This document shows positions 32,172 through 45,495 of a stretch of DNA of 64,000 nucleotides, piece by piece. The translations under genes were made by a program, and so were the position numbers. This DNA comes from Lactuca virosa. Lineage: Eukaryota; Streptophyta; Magnoliopsida; Asterales; Asteraceae. The notes below the pieces were generated by a model, which saw only the letters and a list, made by a program, of their open reading frames with translations, searched no databases and was not told the DNA's origin. Positions within the stretch are counted from its first letter, which is position 1, and every line of letters begins with the position of its first letter. The stretch is taken from positions 189,763,404 through 189,827,403 of the forward strand of contig CAKMRJ010000001.1 in assembly GCA_928212115.1 (NCBI GenBank), read 5' to 3'.

Positions 32172-34712
32172 TGTCACAACTAGGAATTTTGATGCTTTGT
32201 AACTACAACAATTATATCAACTGTAAACCAACAATGTGAAAGCATGCATGATGCTTATTCAAATAACAACAAAACTTCAATCAAACACTTTGTACAAGCA
32301 CTGCAAATAGCCAACAAAGAATTGGAAACCCTTGAAATCCCAGTTTAAGTCCATTTTGGACTAGGATTTCTTTATTGGGCCTAATGGACCAATAAGCTTC
32401 CAATTTAACTATGTTGAACATAAAACTCTCAAATGGTCCCTAATTGGACCCATATACATGAAACTTAATATTTTGGGCCTTATAAGCCTAAAATGAACTA
32501 GGTTAACTTTAATGGGCCTTATTGGGCCACAACAAATTTATATAGCCTTAATGAATCATAAAAATCATTCCTTGATTTATTTTGGGCCAAAAATCATCTA
32601 ATTGGATCATAAGATGGACTTAAGAACGAAAAGCCCAAATCTTCTTTTCTCCTTCTCCTCTTCTCGGCCCAACAACTCAAAATGGAAGAGAGTTGACTTC
32701 CACTTGCCACCTCACATTTACCCATTGGAAACCCATTCAAAAATCTCATGTTTTCATGCATATCAACTCAAATGTCTCTCTCTTCTCCTCTCTCTTTTTC
32801 TCTCGGCCGAAACCAACACACACACACACCCTCATAAAATTCATTTCAACTCTTTCCAAATCCTCTCAAGAACACTTGCACTCATTCTTCAAAAATTTCG
32901 AGATTTAGAGCTTTTCAAGGAGATTATTCCACAAAATTCATCATCTTAGGTAAGTTGATGTTTAATCTATGATCTAACTACTTCATTTCATCAAAAACCT
33001 CCTCCTAATCTATTCAAACTCATGATCACCATCTTAGAAGCCTCTAAGGTCGAGATCTTCCAAGAAGACTTGCTAGGATCGAAACTTTCTTCATTTCTTC
33101 CTTTTAAACCGAAAACAACAAGCAAAGGTGAGCTTCATACCCCTCTCTTTTCGGTTTTTATATGTTTTATGGGAGACAATACAAGAAAATGTGTAGATCT
33201 ATGTGTATGTCTATGCTATGTATGATTTTATGCACGTATGTGTGATTTTATGTGTTTTTGTGATGAACATGTAACCAAAAAGGGGAGATATCTCGACATC
33301 TATGACATAAGAAGGAAACCAAACATGATCTAAGTTATTTTACACTAAATAAGTCAAGAATAATAACTTATAAGATTGTGATAAACATATTTCACCTCAA
33401 AACTCATTTTTGGGCTTATATTGTCAAATATACAAAAGTTGGGTTAAAGGTTGCCAAATCACGGTTTCTTAAAGGTCAAAAGGGTCAAAACAGTTTCAAT
33501 AATTGTTTTTATGAACGTTATGATCTTCAAAGGACTTAAAATGTAAATATTAGCTTAATGGGCTAAATTTTGGGCTTTTCGGCCCAATAAGCCCAAAGTT
33601 GCGAAAATACGACATTTAAAGGGGCTGAAGTGGTAATTTCTTCAAAACAGGGGACAAAAAGTGTAACAAAACTATTTCAAGGGTTAAAAATGCTTTTCAT
33701 TTCCAAAAAGGATCAAAAATGTAAAGTTTTTGGATTTTGGGCTAAAATTGCAAAAAGTTGGGCTTTAACCGGAAAATACTATTCTGGAAGGGCTGAAACT
33801 GTCAACAAAATAAGTTTTGAGTTAAAAATATCATTTCAACAAATTTATGATGCAAAAGTGTCAAGAAAATGTTTTAAGGGCTTAAAATGTCTTTTCTTTT
33901 ATATAAAGGACTAAAACTGTTATTTTTATAAAAAGAAAGGTGTTGAATAGGTCAAACCACTATTTTTAAGTAAACTATTTTATATTGAATTAAAATTACT
34001 AAACTATGACTTACGAAAAATTGTAAGATGAATACACGCATAAATCCAAATATCGACGTAAACAAATCCACCGGTCTCGAGTCGAAACAAAACAACGAAT
34101 CGTCCAATCGAACCCTCCAGTAGTTATGCGATACCTAAGACAAGTAAACATTCGACACTTGGGCTTGAAAGTTTCAAATCATGCTTGTTGGACCTTGCAA
34201 ATCCATTAACATGATCTTTGGGGCCCAAGGGATAATGATTATATGTTATTGGGCCTTCTATGACCCAATTCCATATAAAGGGACCTTCAATGGCTTTTAT
34301 GTGCTATTAGGCCCTAGTGGTCCATTAGTATTGCTAGCAAGGTCAAAGTAATCAAATGCGAGATGGGCCAACGTGTCCTTCGCATCCCCGACAGCCTAAG
34401 GTAACTCTCGATAGTGGTAGGACTTTTTACTCCTCTTCTTTTCGTTGGCTATGGCTTATGAGTAATCAAAGTAAACAGACTCAGGTCGTGAGTCAATAGT
34501 AATCAAGTGGTTTGGATTAAGTGAGTAACAACGGACGGCACCTCCATGGGTCGTTCGTAGTTAGTAGTTATAACCAGTCTTTACCGGACACCTTTATAAC
34601 GACTCACTAGTATTGATAATATCCGACACCACCCGGGTAATCAAGGAAGAGTAATCAAAAGTCATTCGTTGTGGTGGTATAACAATTAGTAAACAAGTAT
34701 ATCTTTCGTCAT

Positions 34713-34733
34713 CGGAAAACATCGGGTTTTCCG
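34713..34733 (+). repeat. Hairpin with ATCGG loop, G-C form
   Basis: An 8-bp stem CGGAAAAC pairs with GTTTTCCG around the loop ATCGG. The hairpin is repeated in each array unit. A paralogous hairpin with A-T in place of two G-C pairs lies about 190 bases on. Confidence 0.75.
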
Positions 34734-34790
34734 GGGAAACCAACACCACTCGCTCGAAATTTCTATAACTATAATACAAAACTCCCTTTG

Positions 34791-34791
34791 A

Positions 34792-34843
<52 letters not shown>
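34791..34843. repeat. TA microsatellite, first of six copies in the E array
   Basis: 53 bp here. The equivalent tracts are 36981-37052 (72 bp), 39191-39278 (88), 41421-41551 (131), 43567-43656 (90, interrupted) and 47887-47901 (15). Confidence 0.9.
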
Positions 34844-34846
<3 letters not shown>

Positions 34847-34904
34847 TTGAAATCATTCATGCATCAACTTATGGATCTTCACACTTTGATAAACTATTGT
34901 CTTT

Positions 34905-34925
34905 CAGAAAATATCGGATTTTCTG
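34905..34925 (+). repeat. Hairpin with ATCGG loop, A-T form
   Basis: An 8-bp stem CAGAAAAT pairs with ATTTTCTG around the same loop. Related hairpins occur in E1 at 50199, 50257 and 50362. Confidence 0.75.
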
Positions 34926-36976
34926 GGTTTACAAACTACACAAATCATTTTTATCACAACATTGCTTATGAACTCACCAACATTTCATATGTTGACGTTT
35001 TCCAAAATAACTTGTATTCTCAGGTAACAAGTAAGCGGAAGGGTAATATCAAGTAATGTTAGGATGTTATGTTTTTGAAAACTCTCAAACACTTTATGTT
35101 ATGAATGTGTAATATTTAAAACAATGTATTGGATGTAAACGATATCAGTTGTAATGTATTGATGCACGGGGATGTTTATGTTATGATTCATGTATATTCA
35201 TTGTGATGATATTCAATTTAAGTCACGCGAGCCCCCGGACGTTTCCGTCGTCTGGTTTCGGGGGTGTGACAACACTCTAGGCCGAAAACACCTTCAATAT
35301 TCTCTTCAAAACTCAACTAACACCAAGGTGAGCTTCATACCCCCTTGTTTCCGGGTTTTACTATGTTTTGGGGGAGAATACAAGTTGGTTTGTGTTAGAT
35401 CTATGTATTTATGCATGCTTGTGTGTATTTTCATGATATGTTGTGCAAATATGTTATTAAACTATGTTTAATACTCATGAACTCGATATATCTCCATGTC
35501 TTGAAGATCTTAGGAAAACAAGTTACTTTATGTAACTCATTATGATGTTGAAAAGATAAAACATGTTAAAGGATACTTGAAAACTAAAGAAAACCTAATG
35601 AGGGGCCATATTTGACAAATAAACAAAAAAATGAGCCTTTTATGATAACTCACGGTTTTGAGAGGACCAAAAGAGTCATTTTTAAATAAAAATGGGTTTT
35701 TATGACATTCACGGTTTTGTAGGGGTCAAAAGTGTTATATTTGACAAAATGGGCTTCTTTTGGGCCTTCACGGTTTTAATGGGCTAAAATTGTCATTTTT
35801 TATAAAAAGGGGCCTTATTTGGAAATTCACGGTTTCATGGGCTTAAAATGTAAATTGTTGGCCTTAATGGACTTAAAATGTCATTTTTATCAAAAAATGG
35901 ACCTTATTTACAAACCTTCGATTTTATTGGGCCTAAAATGTCATTTGAAATAAAAATGGGCCTTTATTGTAAATTTTTGGCTTTGATGGGCCAAATTATT
36001 AAATTTTGACAAAAGTGGGTCTTTATTGAAAATTTTCGATTACTTGGGCCAAAAAGTTCATTTCTAATAAAAGTGGCCCTTTTATGTCATTTTTAGCACA
36101 AATCAGACTAAAACGATCATTTTAATAATAAAAGGGCTCTTTACGACATTTTTACTCAAATTGGGCTTGTTACACCCATAACATGCATATTGGGCCTGGT
36201 ATATTCATTTACACATTTATTGGGCTTCACGTATTCGTTACATGCTTATTAGGCTTGTTATACTCATTACATACTTATTGGGCCTGTTATACTCAAATAC
36301 ATGTTTATTGGGCTTTGTATTTTCATTTCAAGTTTATTGGGCCTTATAGGCCCATTGATTTCTTTATTGGGCCTCACGACACATTTTATGCTAATCGGGC
36401 TGATAACAAACAATACTTGAAATTTTGAGAAACACAAATGGTATTTTCATCACCAATGTTTTGTAATCAAATGCATACTCGAAACATTATCTTATGTGCT
36501 ATTGGGCCCTAGTGGTCCATTAGTATTGCTAGCAAGGTCAAAGTAATCAAATGCGAGATGGGCCAACGTGTCCTTCGCATCCCCGACAGCCTAAGGTAAC
36601 TCTCGATAGTGGTAGGACTTTTTACTCCTCTTCTTTCGTTGGCTAGGCTTATGAGTAATCAAAGTAAACAGACTCAGGTCGTGAGTCAATAGTAATCAAG
36701 TGGTTTGGATTAAGTGAGTAACAACGGACGGCACCTCCATGGGTCGTTCGTAGTTAGTAGTTATAACCAGTCTTTACCGGACACCGTTAGAACGACTCAC
36801 TAGTATTGATAATATCCGACACCACCCGAGTATCAAGGAAGAGTAATCAAAAGTCATTCGTTGTGGCGGTATAACAATTAGTAAACAAGTATATCTTTCG
36901 TCATCGGAAAACATCGGGTTTTCCGGGGAAACCAACACCACTCGCTCGAAATTTCTATAACTATAATACAAAACCC

Positions 36977-37055
<79 letters not shown>

Positions 37056-39190
37056 TTGAAATCATTCATGCATCAACTTATGGATCTTCACACTTTGATA
37101 AACTATTGTCTTTCAGAAAATATCGGATTTTCTGGGTTTACAAACTACACAAATCATTTTTATCACAACATTGCTTATGAACTCACCAACATTTCATATG
37201 TTAACGTTTTCCAAAATAACTTGTATTCTTAGGTAACAGGTAAGCGGAAGGGTAATATCAAGTAATGTTAGGATGTTATGTTTTTGAAAACTCTCAAATA
37301 CTTTATGTTATGAATGTGTAATATTTAAAACAATGTACTGGATGTAAACGATATCAGTTGTAATGTATTGATGCATGGGGATGTTTATGTTATGATTCAT
37401 GTATATTCATTGTGATGATATTCAATTTAAGTCACGCGAGCCCCCGGACGTTTCCGTCGTCTGGTTTCGGGGGTGTGACAACACTCTAGGCCGAAAACAC
37501 CTTCAATATTCTCTTCAAAACTCAACTAACACCAAGGTGAGCTTCATACCCCCTTGTTTCCGGGTTTTACTACGTTTTTGGGGAGAATACAAGTTGGTTT
37601 GTGTTAGATCTAAGTATTTATGCATGCTTGTGTGTATCTTCATGATATGTTGTGCAAATATGTTATTAAACTATGTTTAATACTCATGAACTCGATATAT
37701 CTCCATGTCTTGAAGATCTTAGGAAAACAAGTTACTTTATGTAACTCATTATGATGTTGAAAAGATAAAACATGTTAAAGGATACTTGAAAACTAAAAGA
37801 AAACCGAATGAGGGGCCATATTTGACAAATAAACAAAAAAAATGAGCCTTTTATGATAACTCACGGTTTTGAGAGGACCAAAAGAGTCATTTTTGGATAA
37901 AAATGGGTTTTTATGACATTCACGGTTTTGTAGGGGTCAAAAGTGTTATTTTTGACAAAATGGGCTTCTTTTGGGCCTTCACGGTTTTAATGGGCTAAAA
38001 TTGTCATTTTTCATAAAAAGGGGCCTTATTTGGAAATTCACGGTTTCATGGGCTTAAAATGTAAATTGTTGGCCTTTAATGGACTTAAAAAATGTCATTT
38101 TTATCAAAAAATGGACCTTATTTACAAACTTCGATTTTATTGGGCCTAAAATGTCATTTGAAATAAAATGGGCCTTTATTGTAATTTTTGGCTTTGATGG
38201 GCCAAATTATTAAATTTTGACAAAAGTGGGTCTTTATTGAAAATTTTCGATTACTTGGGCCCAAAAGTTCATTTCTAATAAAAGTGGCCCTTTATGTCAT
38301 TTTAGCACAAATCAGACTAAAACGATCATTTTAATAATAAAAGGGCTCTTTACGACATTTTTACTCAAATTGGGCTTGTTACACCCATAACATGCATATG
38401 GGCCTGGTATATCATTTACACATTTATTGGGCTTCACGTATTCGTTACATGCTTATTAGGCTTGTTATACTCATTACATGCTTATTGGGCCTGTTATACT
38501 CAAATACATGTTTATTGGGCTTTGTATTTTCATTCCAAGTTTATTGGGCCTTATAGGCCCATTGATTTTCTTATTGGGCCTCACGACACATTTTATGCTA
38601 ATCGGGCTGATAACAAACAATACTTGAAATTTTGAGAAACACAAATGGTATTTTCATCACCAATGTTTTGTAATCAAATGCATACTCGAAACATTATCTT
38701 ATGTGTTATTGGGCCCTAGTGGTCCATTAGTATTGCTAGCAAGGTCAAAGTAATCAAATGCGAGATGGGCCAACGTGTCCTTCGCATCCCCGACAGCCTA
38801 AGGTAACTCTCGATAGTGGTAGGACTTTTTACTCCTCTTCTTTTCGTTGGCTAAGGCTTATGAGTAATCAAAGTAAACAGACTCAGGTCGTGAGTCAATA
38901 GTAATCAAGTGGTTTGGATTAAGTGAGTAACAACGGACGGACACCTCCATGGGTCGTTCGTAGTTAGTAGTTATAACCAGTCTTTACCGGACACCGTTAT
39001 AACGACTCACTAGTATTGATAATATCCGACACCACCCGAGTATCAAGGAAGAGTAATCAAAAGTCATTCGTTGTGGCGGTATAACAATTAGTAAACAAGT
39101 ATATCTTTCGTCATCGGAAAACATCGGGTTTTCCGGGGAAACCAACACCACTCGCTCGAAATTTCTATAACTATAATACAAAACTCCCTT

Positions 39191-39281
<91 letters not shown>

Positions 39282-41416
39282 TTGAAATCATTCATGCATC
39301 AACTTATGGATCTTCACACTTTGATAAACTATTGTCTTTCAGAAAATATCGGATTTTCTGAGTTTACAAACTACCCAAATCATTTTTATCACAACATTGC
39401 TTATGAACTCACCAACATTTCATATGTTGACGTTTTCCAAAATAACTTGTATTCTCAGGTAACAGGTAAGCGGAAGGGTAATATCAAGTAATGTTAGGAT
39501 GTTATGTTTTTGAAAACTCTCAAACACTTTATGTTATGAATGTGTAATATTTAAAACAATGTATTGGATGTAAACGATATCAGTTGTAATGTATTGATGC
39601 ATGGGGATGTTTATGTTATGATTCATGTATATTCATTGTGATGATATTCAATTTAAGTCACGCGAGCCCCCGGACGTTTCCGTCGTCTGGTTTCGGGGGT
39701 GTGACAACACTCTAGGCCGAAAACACCTTCAATATTCTCTTCAAAACTCAACTAACACCAAGGTGAGCTTCATACCCCCTTGTTTCCGGGTTTTACTACG
39801 TTTTTGGGGAGAATACAAGTTGGTTTGTGTTAGATCTAAGTATTTATGCATGCTTGTGTGTATTTTCATGATATGTTGTGCAAATATGTTATTAAACTAT
39901 GTTTAATACTCATGAACTCGATATATCTCCATGTCTTGAAGATCTTAGGAAAACAAGTTACTTTATGTAACTCATTATGATGTTGAAAAGATAAAACATG
40001 TTAAAGGATACTTGAAAACTAAAGAAAACCGAATGAGGGGCCATATTTGACAAATAAACAAAAAAAATGAGCCTTTTATGATAACTCACGGTTTTGAGAG
40101 GACCAAAAGAGTCATTTTTGGATAAAAATGGGTTTTTATGACATTCACGGTTTTGTAGGGTTCAAAAGTGTTATATTTGACAAAATGGGCTTCTTTTGGG
40201 CCTTCACGGTTTTAATGGGCTAAAATTGTCATTTTTCATAAAAAGGGGCCTTATTTGGAAATTCACGGTTTCATGGGCTTAAAATGTAAATTGTTGGCCT
40301 TAATAGACTTAAAATGTCATTTTTATCAAAAAATGGACCTTATTTACAAACCTTCGATTTTATTGGGCCTAAAATGTCATTTGAAATAAAAATGGGCCTT
40401 TATTGTAAATTTTTGGCTTTGATGGGCCAAATTATTAAATTTTGACAAAAGTGGGTCTTTATTGAAAATTTTCGATTACTTGGGCCAAAAAGTTCATTTC
40501 TAATAAAAGTGGCCCTTTTATGTCATTTTTAGCACAAATCAGACTAAAACGATCATTTTAATAATAAAAGGGCTCTTTACGACATTTTTACTCAAATTGG
40601 GCTTGTTACACCCATAACATGCATATTGGGCCTGGTATACTCATTTACACATTTATTGGGCTTCACGTATTCGTTACATGCTTATTAGGCTTGTTATACT
40701 CATTACATGCTTATTGGGCCTGTTATACTCAAATACATGTTTATTGGGCTTTGTATTTTCATTTCAAGTTTATTGGGCCTTATAGGCCCATTGATTTTCT
40801 TATTGGGCCTCACGACACATTTTATGCTAATCGGGCTGATAACAAACAATACTTGAAATTTTGAGAAACACAAATGGTATTTTCATCACCAATGTTTTGT
40901 AATCAAATGCATACTCGAAACATTATCTTATGTGCTATTGGGCCCTAGTGGTCCATTAGTATTGCTAGCAAGGTCAAAGTAATCAAATGCGAGATGGGCC
41001 AACGTGTCCTTCGCATCCCCGACAGCCTAAGGTAACTCTCGATAGTGGTAGGACTTTTTACTCCTCTTCTTTTCGTTGGCTAAGGCTTATGAGTAATCAA
41101 AGTAAACAGACTCAGGTCGTGAGTCAATAGTAATCAAGTGGTTTGGATTAAGTGAGTAACAACGGACGGCACCTCCATTGGTCGTTCGTAGTTAGTAGTT
41201 ATAACCAGTCTTTACCGGACACCGTTATAACGACTCACTAGTATTGATAATATCCGACACCACCCGAGTATCAAGGAAGAGTAATCAAAAGTCATTCGTT
41301 TGGGGCGGTATAACAATTAGTAAACAAGTATATCTTTCGTCATCGGAAAACATCGGGTTTTCCGGGGAAACCAACACCACTCGCTCGAAATTTCTATAAC
41401 TATAATACAAAACTCC

Positions 41417-41551
<135 letters not shown>

Positions 41552-43566
41552 GTTTTGAAATCATTCATGCATCAACTTATGGATCTTCACACTTTGATAA
41601 ACTATTGTCTTTCAGAAAATATCAGATTTTCTGAGTTTACAAACTACCCAAATCATTTTTATCACAACATTGCTTATGAACTCACCAACATTTCATATGT
41701 TGACGTTTTCCAAAATAACTTGTATTCTCAGGTAACAGGTAAGCGGAAGGGTAATATCAAGTAATGTTAGGATGTTCTGTTTTTGAAAACTCTCAAACAC
41801 TTTATGTTATGAATGTGTAATATTTAAAACAATGTATTGGATGTAAACGATATCAATTGTAATGTATTGATGCATGGGGATGTTTATGTTATGATTCATG
41901 TATATTCATTGTGATGATATTCAATTTAAGTCACGCGAGCCCCCGGACGTTTCCGTCGTCTGGTTTCGGGGGTGTGACAACACTCTAGGCCGAAAACACC
42001 TTCAATATTCTCTTCAAAACTCAACTAACACCAAGGTGAGCTTCATACCCCCTTGTTTCCGGGTTTTACTATGTTTTGGGGGAGAATACAAGTTGGTTTG
42101 TGTTAGATCTAAGTATTTATGCATGCTTGTGTGTATTTTCATGATATGTTGTGCAAATATGTTATTAAACTATGTTTAATACTCATGAACTCGATATATC
42201 TCCATGTCTTGAAGATCTTAGGAAAACAAGTTACTTTATGTAACTCATTATGATGTTGAAAAGATAAAACATGTTAAAGGATGCTTGAAAACTAAAGAAA
42301 ACCTAATGAGGGGCCATATTTGACAAATAAACAAAAATATGAGCCTTTTATGATAACTCACGGTTTTGAGAGGACCAAAAGAGTCATTTTTGGATAAAAA
42401 TGGGTTTTTATGACATTCACGGTTTTGTAGGGGTCAAAAGTGTTATATTTGACAAAATGGGCTTCTTTTGGGCCTTCACGGTTTTAATGGGCTAAAATTG
42501 TCATTTTTCATAAAAAGGGGCCTTATTTGGAAATTCACGGTTTCATGGGCTTAAAATGTAAATTGTTGGCCTTAATGGACTTAAAATGTCATTTTTATCA
42601 AAAAAATGGACCTTATTTACAAACCTTCGATTTTATTGGGCCTAAAATGTCATTTGAAATAAAAATGGGCCTTTATTGTAAATTTTTGGCTTTGATGGGC
42701 CAAATTATTAAATTTTGACAAAAGTGGGTCTTTATTGAAAATTTTCGATTACTTGGGCCAAAAAGTTCATTTCTAATAAAAGTGGCCCTTTTATGTCATT
42801 TTTAGCACAAATCAGACTAAAACGATTATTTTAATAATAAAAGGGCTCTTTACGACATTTTTACTCAAATTGGGCTTGTTACACCCATAACATGCATATT
42901 GGGCCTGGTATACTCATTTACACATTTATTGGGCTTCACGTATTCGTTACATGCTTATTAGGCTTGTTATACTCATACATGCTTATTGGGCCTGTTATAC
43001 TCAAATACATGTTTATTGGGCTTTGTATTCTCATTTCAAGTTTATTGGGCCTTATAGGCCCATTGATTTTCTTATTGGGCCTCACGACACATTTTATGCT
43101 AATCGGGCTGATAACAAACAATACTTGACATTTTGAGAAACACAAATGGTATTTTCATCACCAATGTTTTGTAATCAAATGCATACTCGATAGTAGCAGG
43201 ACTTCGTACTCCTCTTCTTTTCGTTGGCTAAGGCTTATGAGTAATCAAAGTAAACAGACTCAGGTCGTGAGTCAATAGTAATCAAGTGGTTTGGATTAAG
43301 TGAGTAACAACGGACGGCACCTCCATGGGTCGTTCGTAGTTAGTAGTCATAACCAGTCTTTACCGGACACCGTTATAACGACTCACTAGTATTGATAATA
43401 TCCGACACCACCCGAGTAATCAAGGAAGAGTAATCAAAAGTCACTTGTTGTGGCGATATAACAGTTAGTAAACAAGTATATCTTTCGTCATCGGAAAACA
43501 TCGGGTTTTCCGGGGAAACCAACACCACTCGCTCGAAATTTCTATAACTATAATACAAAACTCCCT

Positions 43567-43659
<93 letters not shown>

Positions 43660-44087
43660 TTGAAATCATGCATGCATCAACTTATGGATCTTCACACTTT
43701 GATAAACTATTGTCTTTTAGAAAATATCAGATTTTCTGGGTTTACAAACTACACAAATCATTTTTATCACAACATTGCTTATAAACTCACCAACATTTCA
43801 TATGGTGATGATTTCCAAAATAACTTGTATTCTCTAGTAACAGGTAAGCGGAAGGGTAATATCAAGTAATGTTAGGATGTTATGTTTTTGAAAACTCTCA
43901 AACACTTTATGTTATGAATGTGTAATATTTAAAACAATGTACTGGATGTAAACGATATCATTTGTAATGTATTGATGCATGGGGATGTTTATGTTATGAT
44001 TCATGTATATTCATTGTGATGATATTCAATTTAAGTCACGCGAGCCCCCGGACGTTTCTGCCGTCTGGTTTCGGGGGTGTGACAGGT

Positions 44088-44099
44088 TGGTATCAGAGC
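44088..44099 (+). other. Primer binding site of E2
   Basis: TGGTATCAGAGC, three bases after the LTR end at 44084. Initiator-Met tRNA type. It fixes E2 as plus strand. Confidence 0.92.
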
Positions 44100-44499
44100 T
44101 CTGTTTATAGTGAACTAGCATATCTAACCACACATTGATATGCAACTATAAGCCAAAGAGGGACTAAAACAACTCTGAACAAAACAAATAAAACACAACG
44201 ATAAAACATCTTTACTTGTGTGATATAGGAGAAAGAATATAATACCAAATCAAATAAGATAACACTGACATCTCGGTTAAGTCGGGACTGTTCATGGTTG
44301 TAGTAAGGGGTGAGTGTAGCCTGATCAACTACATTTCCTCCGAAGTGCAACTATCACATGCTCCAGGAAAACCTTGATGGTCGGTAAACCTAAAAACATA
44401 CCCCTTATTACCAAGAAGAGAACATTAAATTCAAATTACATAGTAACTAAAACATCTTAGAAATAATGATTAGTACATTTATACACTCTCGCAGACAGT
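44100..44499 (+). other. Leader of E2
   Basis: 400 bases without a plausible plus-strand frame between the primer site and the first ORF. Confidence 0.6.
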
Positions 44500-45150
44500 A
44501 TGGCCGGTTTCCATCACCCCGGAGATCCGTATTTCCCTAACCAGGGAAATAACGGATGGCTGGAAGAGGAACCCGAAGAAGACCCCGAGGAAGGGTCTGA
44601 AGAGGAACCTGAGGAGGAAGTCGAGGGCGGACCTGCCGAGCCAGTGGAGGTCCTGGAAGAAGAAGAAGTCGGAGAGGACTTCGAGGAAGAACCCGGCGAT
44701 GATGATGCTTCGTACACAGAGTCTGAAGTCATCAACCCCCCTTACCCGACTAGGGTGCCCGCTTACTGGATGGGCCCGACTGGCCCTACACCCCCCTGGG
44801 GTATCGACCTTTGGAGATGGAGCAAGCAGCATGGACAGCGACCTCCATTCGGCATGTCACGCGAGTTCTATGACTTGAGGGAGGGAGGACCAGCTAATCG
44901 CGCACTTGCAGTCATGGTGAGACGACTGCGGAACACTGGCGACCTGGCGCAGAGCACCGCTGATCAGATACACCAGATGCGGACTAGGGTTGAGCGTGCA
45001 GAACAGGACACGCGAGAGGTTATTCGAGAGTTCCACATGAGGCAGGTGAGATGGGAGACTTGCCTCCGGGATGCGAAACGACATGTGGCTCATCTTCAGG
45101 GAGCATCCACTTCTTCAGCACCACCCCCTTGTGCATCCCACCATGACTAG
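44500..45150 (+). CDS. Intact acidic ORF upstream of gag in E2, 216 codons, function unknown
   Basis: An uninterrupted frame starting ATGGCCGG and ending CATGACTAG. Residues 20-70 are extremely acidic (repeated EEEPEEDPEEG-like runs). Residues 80-110 are Pro/Trp-rich (YWMGPTGPTPPWGIDLW). Residues 130-200 are mostly helical and charged (ADQIHQMRTRVERAEQDTRE), consistent with a coiled coil. There is no zinc knuckle, protease or membrane segment. It is separated from gag by about 345 non-coding bases. I do not recognise a family. It could be an extra ORF of this gypsy lineage or a detached gag N-terminal part. GC content and codon use differ from the AT-rich LTR. Confidence 0.7.
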   Translation: MAGFHHPGDPYFPNQGNNGWLEEEPEEDPEEGSEEEPEEEVEGGPAEPVEVLEEEEVGEDFEEEPGDDDASYTESEVINPPYPTRVPAYWMGPTGPTPPWGIDLWRWSKQHGQRPPFGMSREFYDLREGGPANRALAVMVRRLRNTGDLAQSTADQIHQMRTRVERAEQDTREVIREFHMRQVRWETCLRDAKRHVAHLQGASTSSAPPPCASHHD

Positions 45151-45495
45151 GACTAGTCATATCTATCTTTAGTATTATGCTTAGGTGATCTATGCTATGT
45201 ACCATCGACTCTATGTTTAAGTGATTACACTACTCATAGAGCCGTTACGCTGCCGAACTTGCACCACTTATGTATGCTCTTCTGAGCAAAATTTTCATGT
45301 ATCAAAAATGCGGATAATATTAATGAAACGTTTTATGTGTTCTATTGTGATGCCGTGATCTGCTATGTGTTATATATACATGATTGTATGCTAATTTTTG
45401 AAACCACTTAAGTTCATGCAAAACACCTAGTTCATAGGACCACAATCTCACAAAAATTATAGGCACTCAACATCTTTCCGTTCCATGACAGAAAG
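45151..45495 (+). other. Spacer between E2 upstream ORF and gag
   Basis: Non-coding and AT-rich, with no recognisable signal. How gag would be translated downstream of the first ORF (splicing, re-initiation or a separate transcript) cannot be told from the sequence. Confidence 0.55.

Larger units (their letters stand above)
32172..35271 (+). mobile_element. LTR copy at the left end of E2 (3.1 kb)
   Basis: Full length from the terminal TG to GTGTGACA. It is followed not by a primer site but by acact and E1 sequence, as a solo LTR would be. It contains TGGGCC words, a TA tract at 34791-34843 and two ATCGG-loop hairpins at 34713 and 34905. A 115-codon frame at 32602 has no recognisable features and is probably chance. 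Confidence 0.85.

Noticed and set aside
32602..32949. 115-codon frame in the E2 LTR.
   Set aside because: Pyrimidine-rich LTR sequence, no domain and no conserved counterpart in E1.
34847..35056. A 69-codon frame (starting MKSFMHQLMDL) repeated in each unit.
   Set aside because: Lies inside the LTR over the hairpin region and has no domain. One copy (36.9-37.3 kb) is broken by a stop.
35190..35471. A 93-codon frame (starting MYIHCDDIQ) present five times at 35190, 37399, 39625, 41898 and 48248.
   Set aside because: It spans the E2 LTR end, the target site and E1 flank, so it is a by-product of the tandem array. Its persistence reflects recent duplication, not coding constraint.
36183..36428. 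An 81-codon frame (starting MHIGPGIF) in several units.
   Set aside because: Produced by the TTATTGGGCC repeat words. Low-complexity translation and frame changes between copies.
44479..44832. Minus-strand frame of 117 codons opposite the E2 upstream ORF.
   Set aside because: Shadow of the acidic plus-strand ORF; Ser/Phe-rich only because of the GAA/GAG run.
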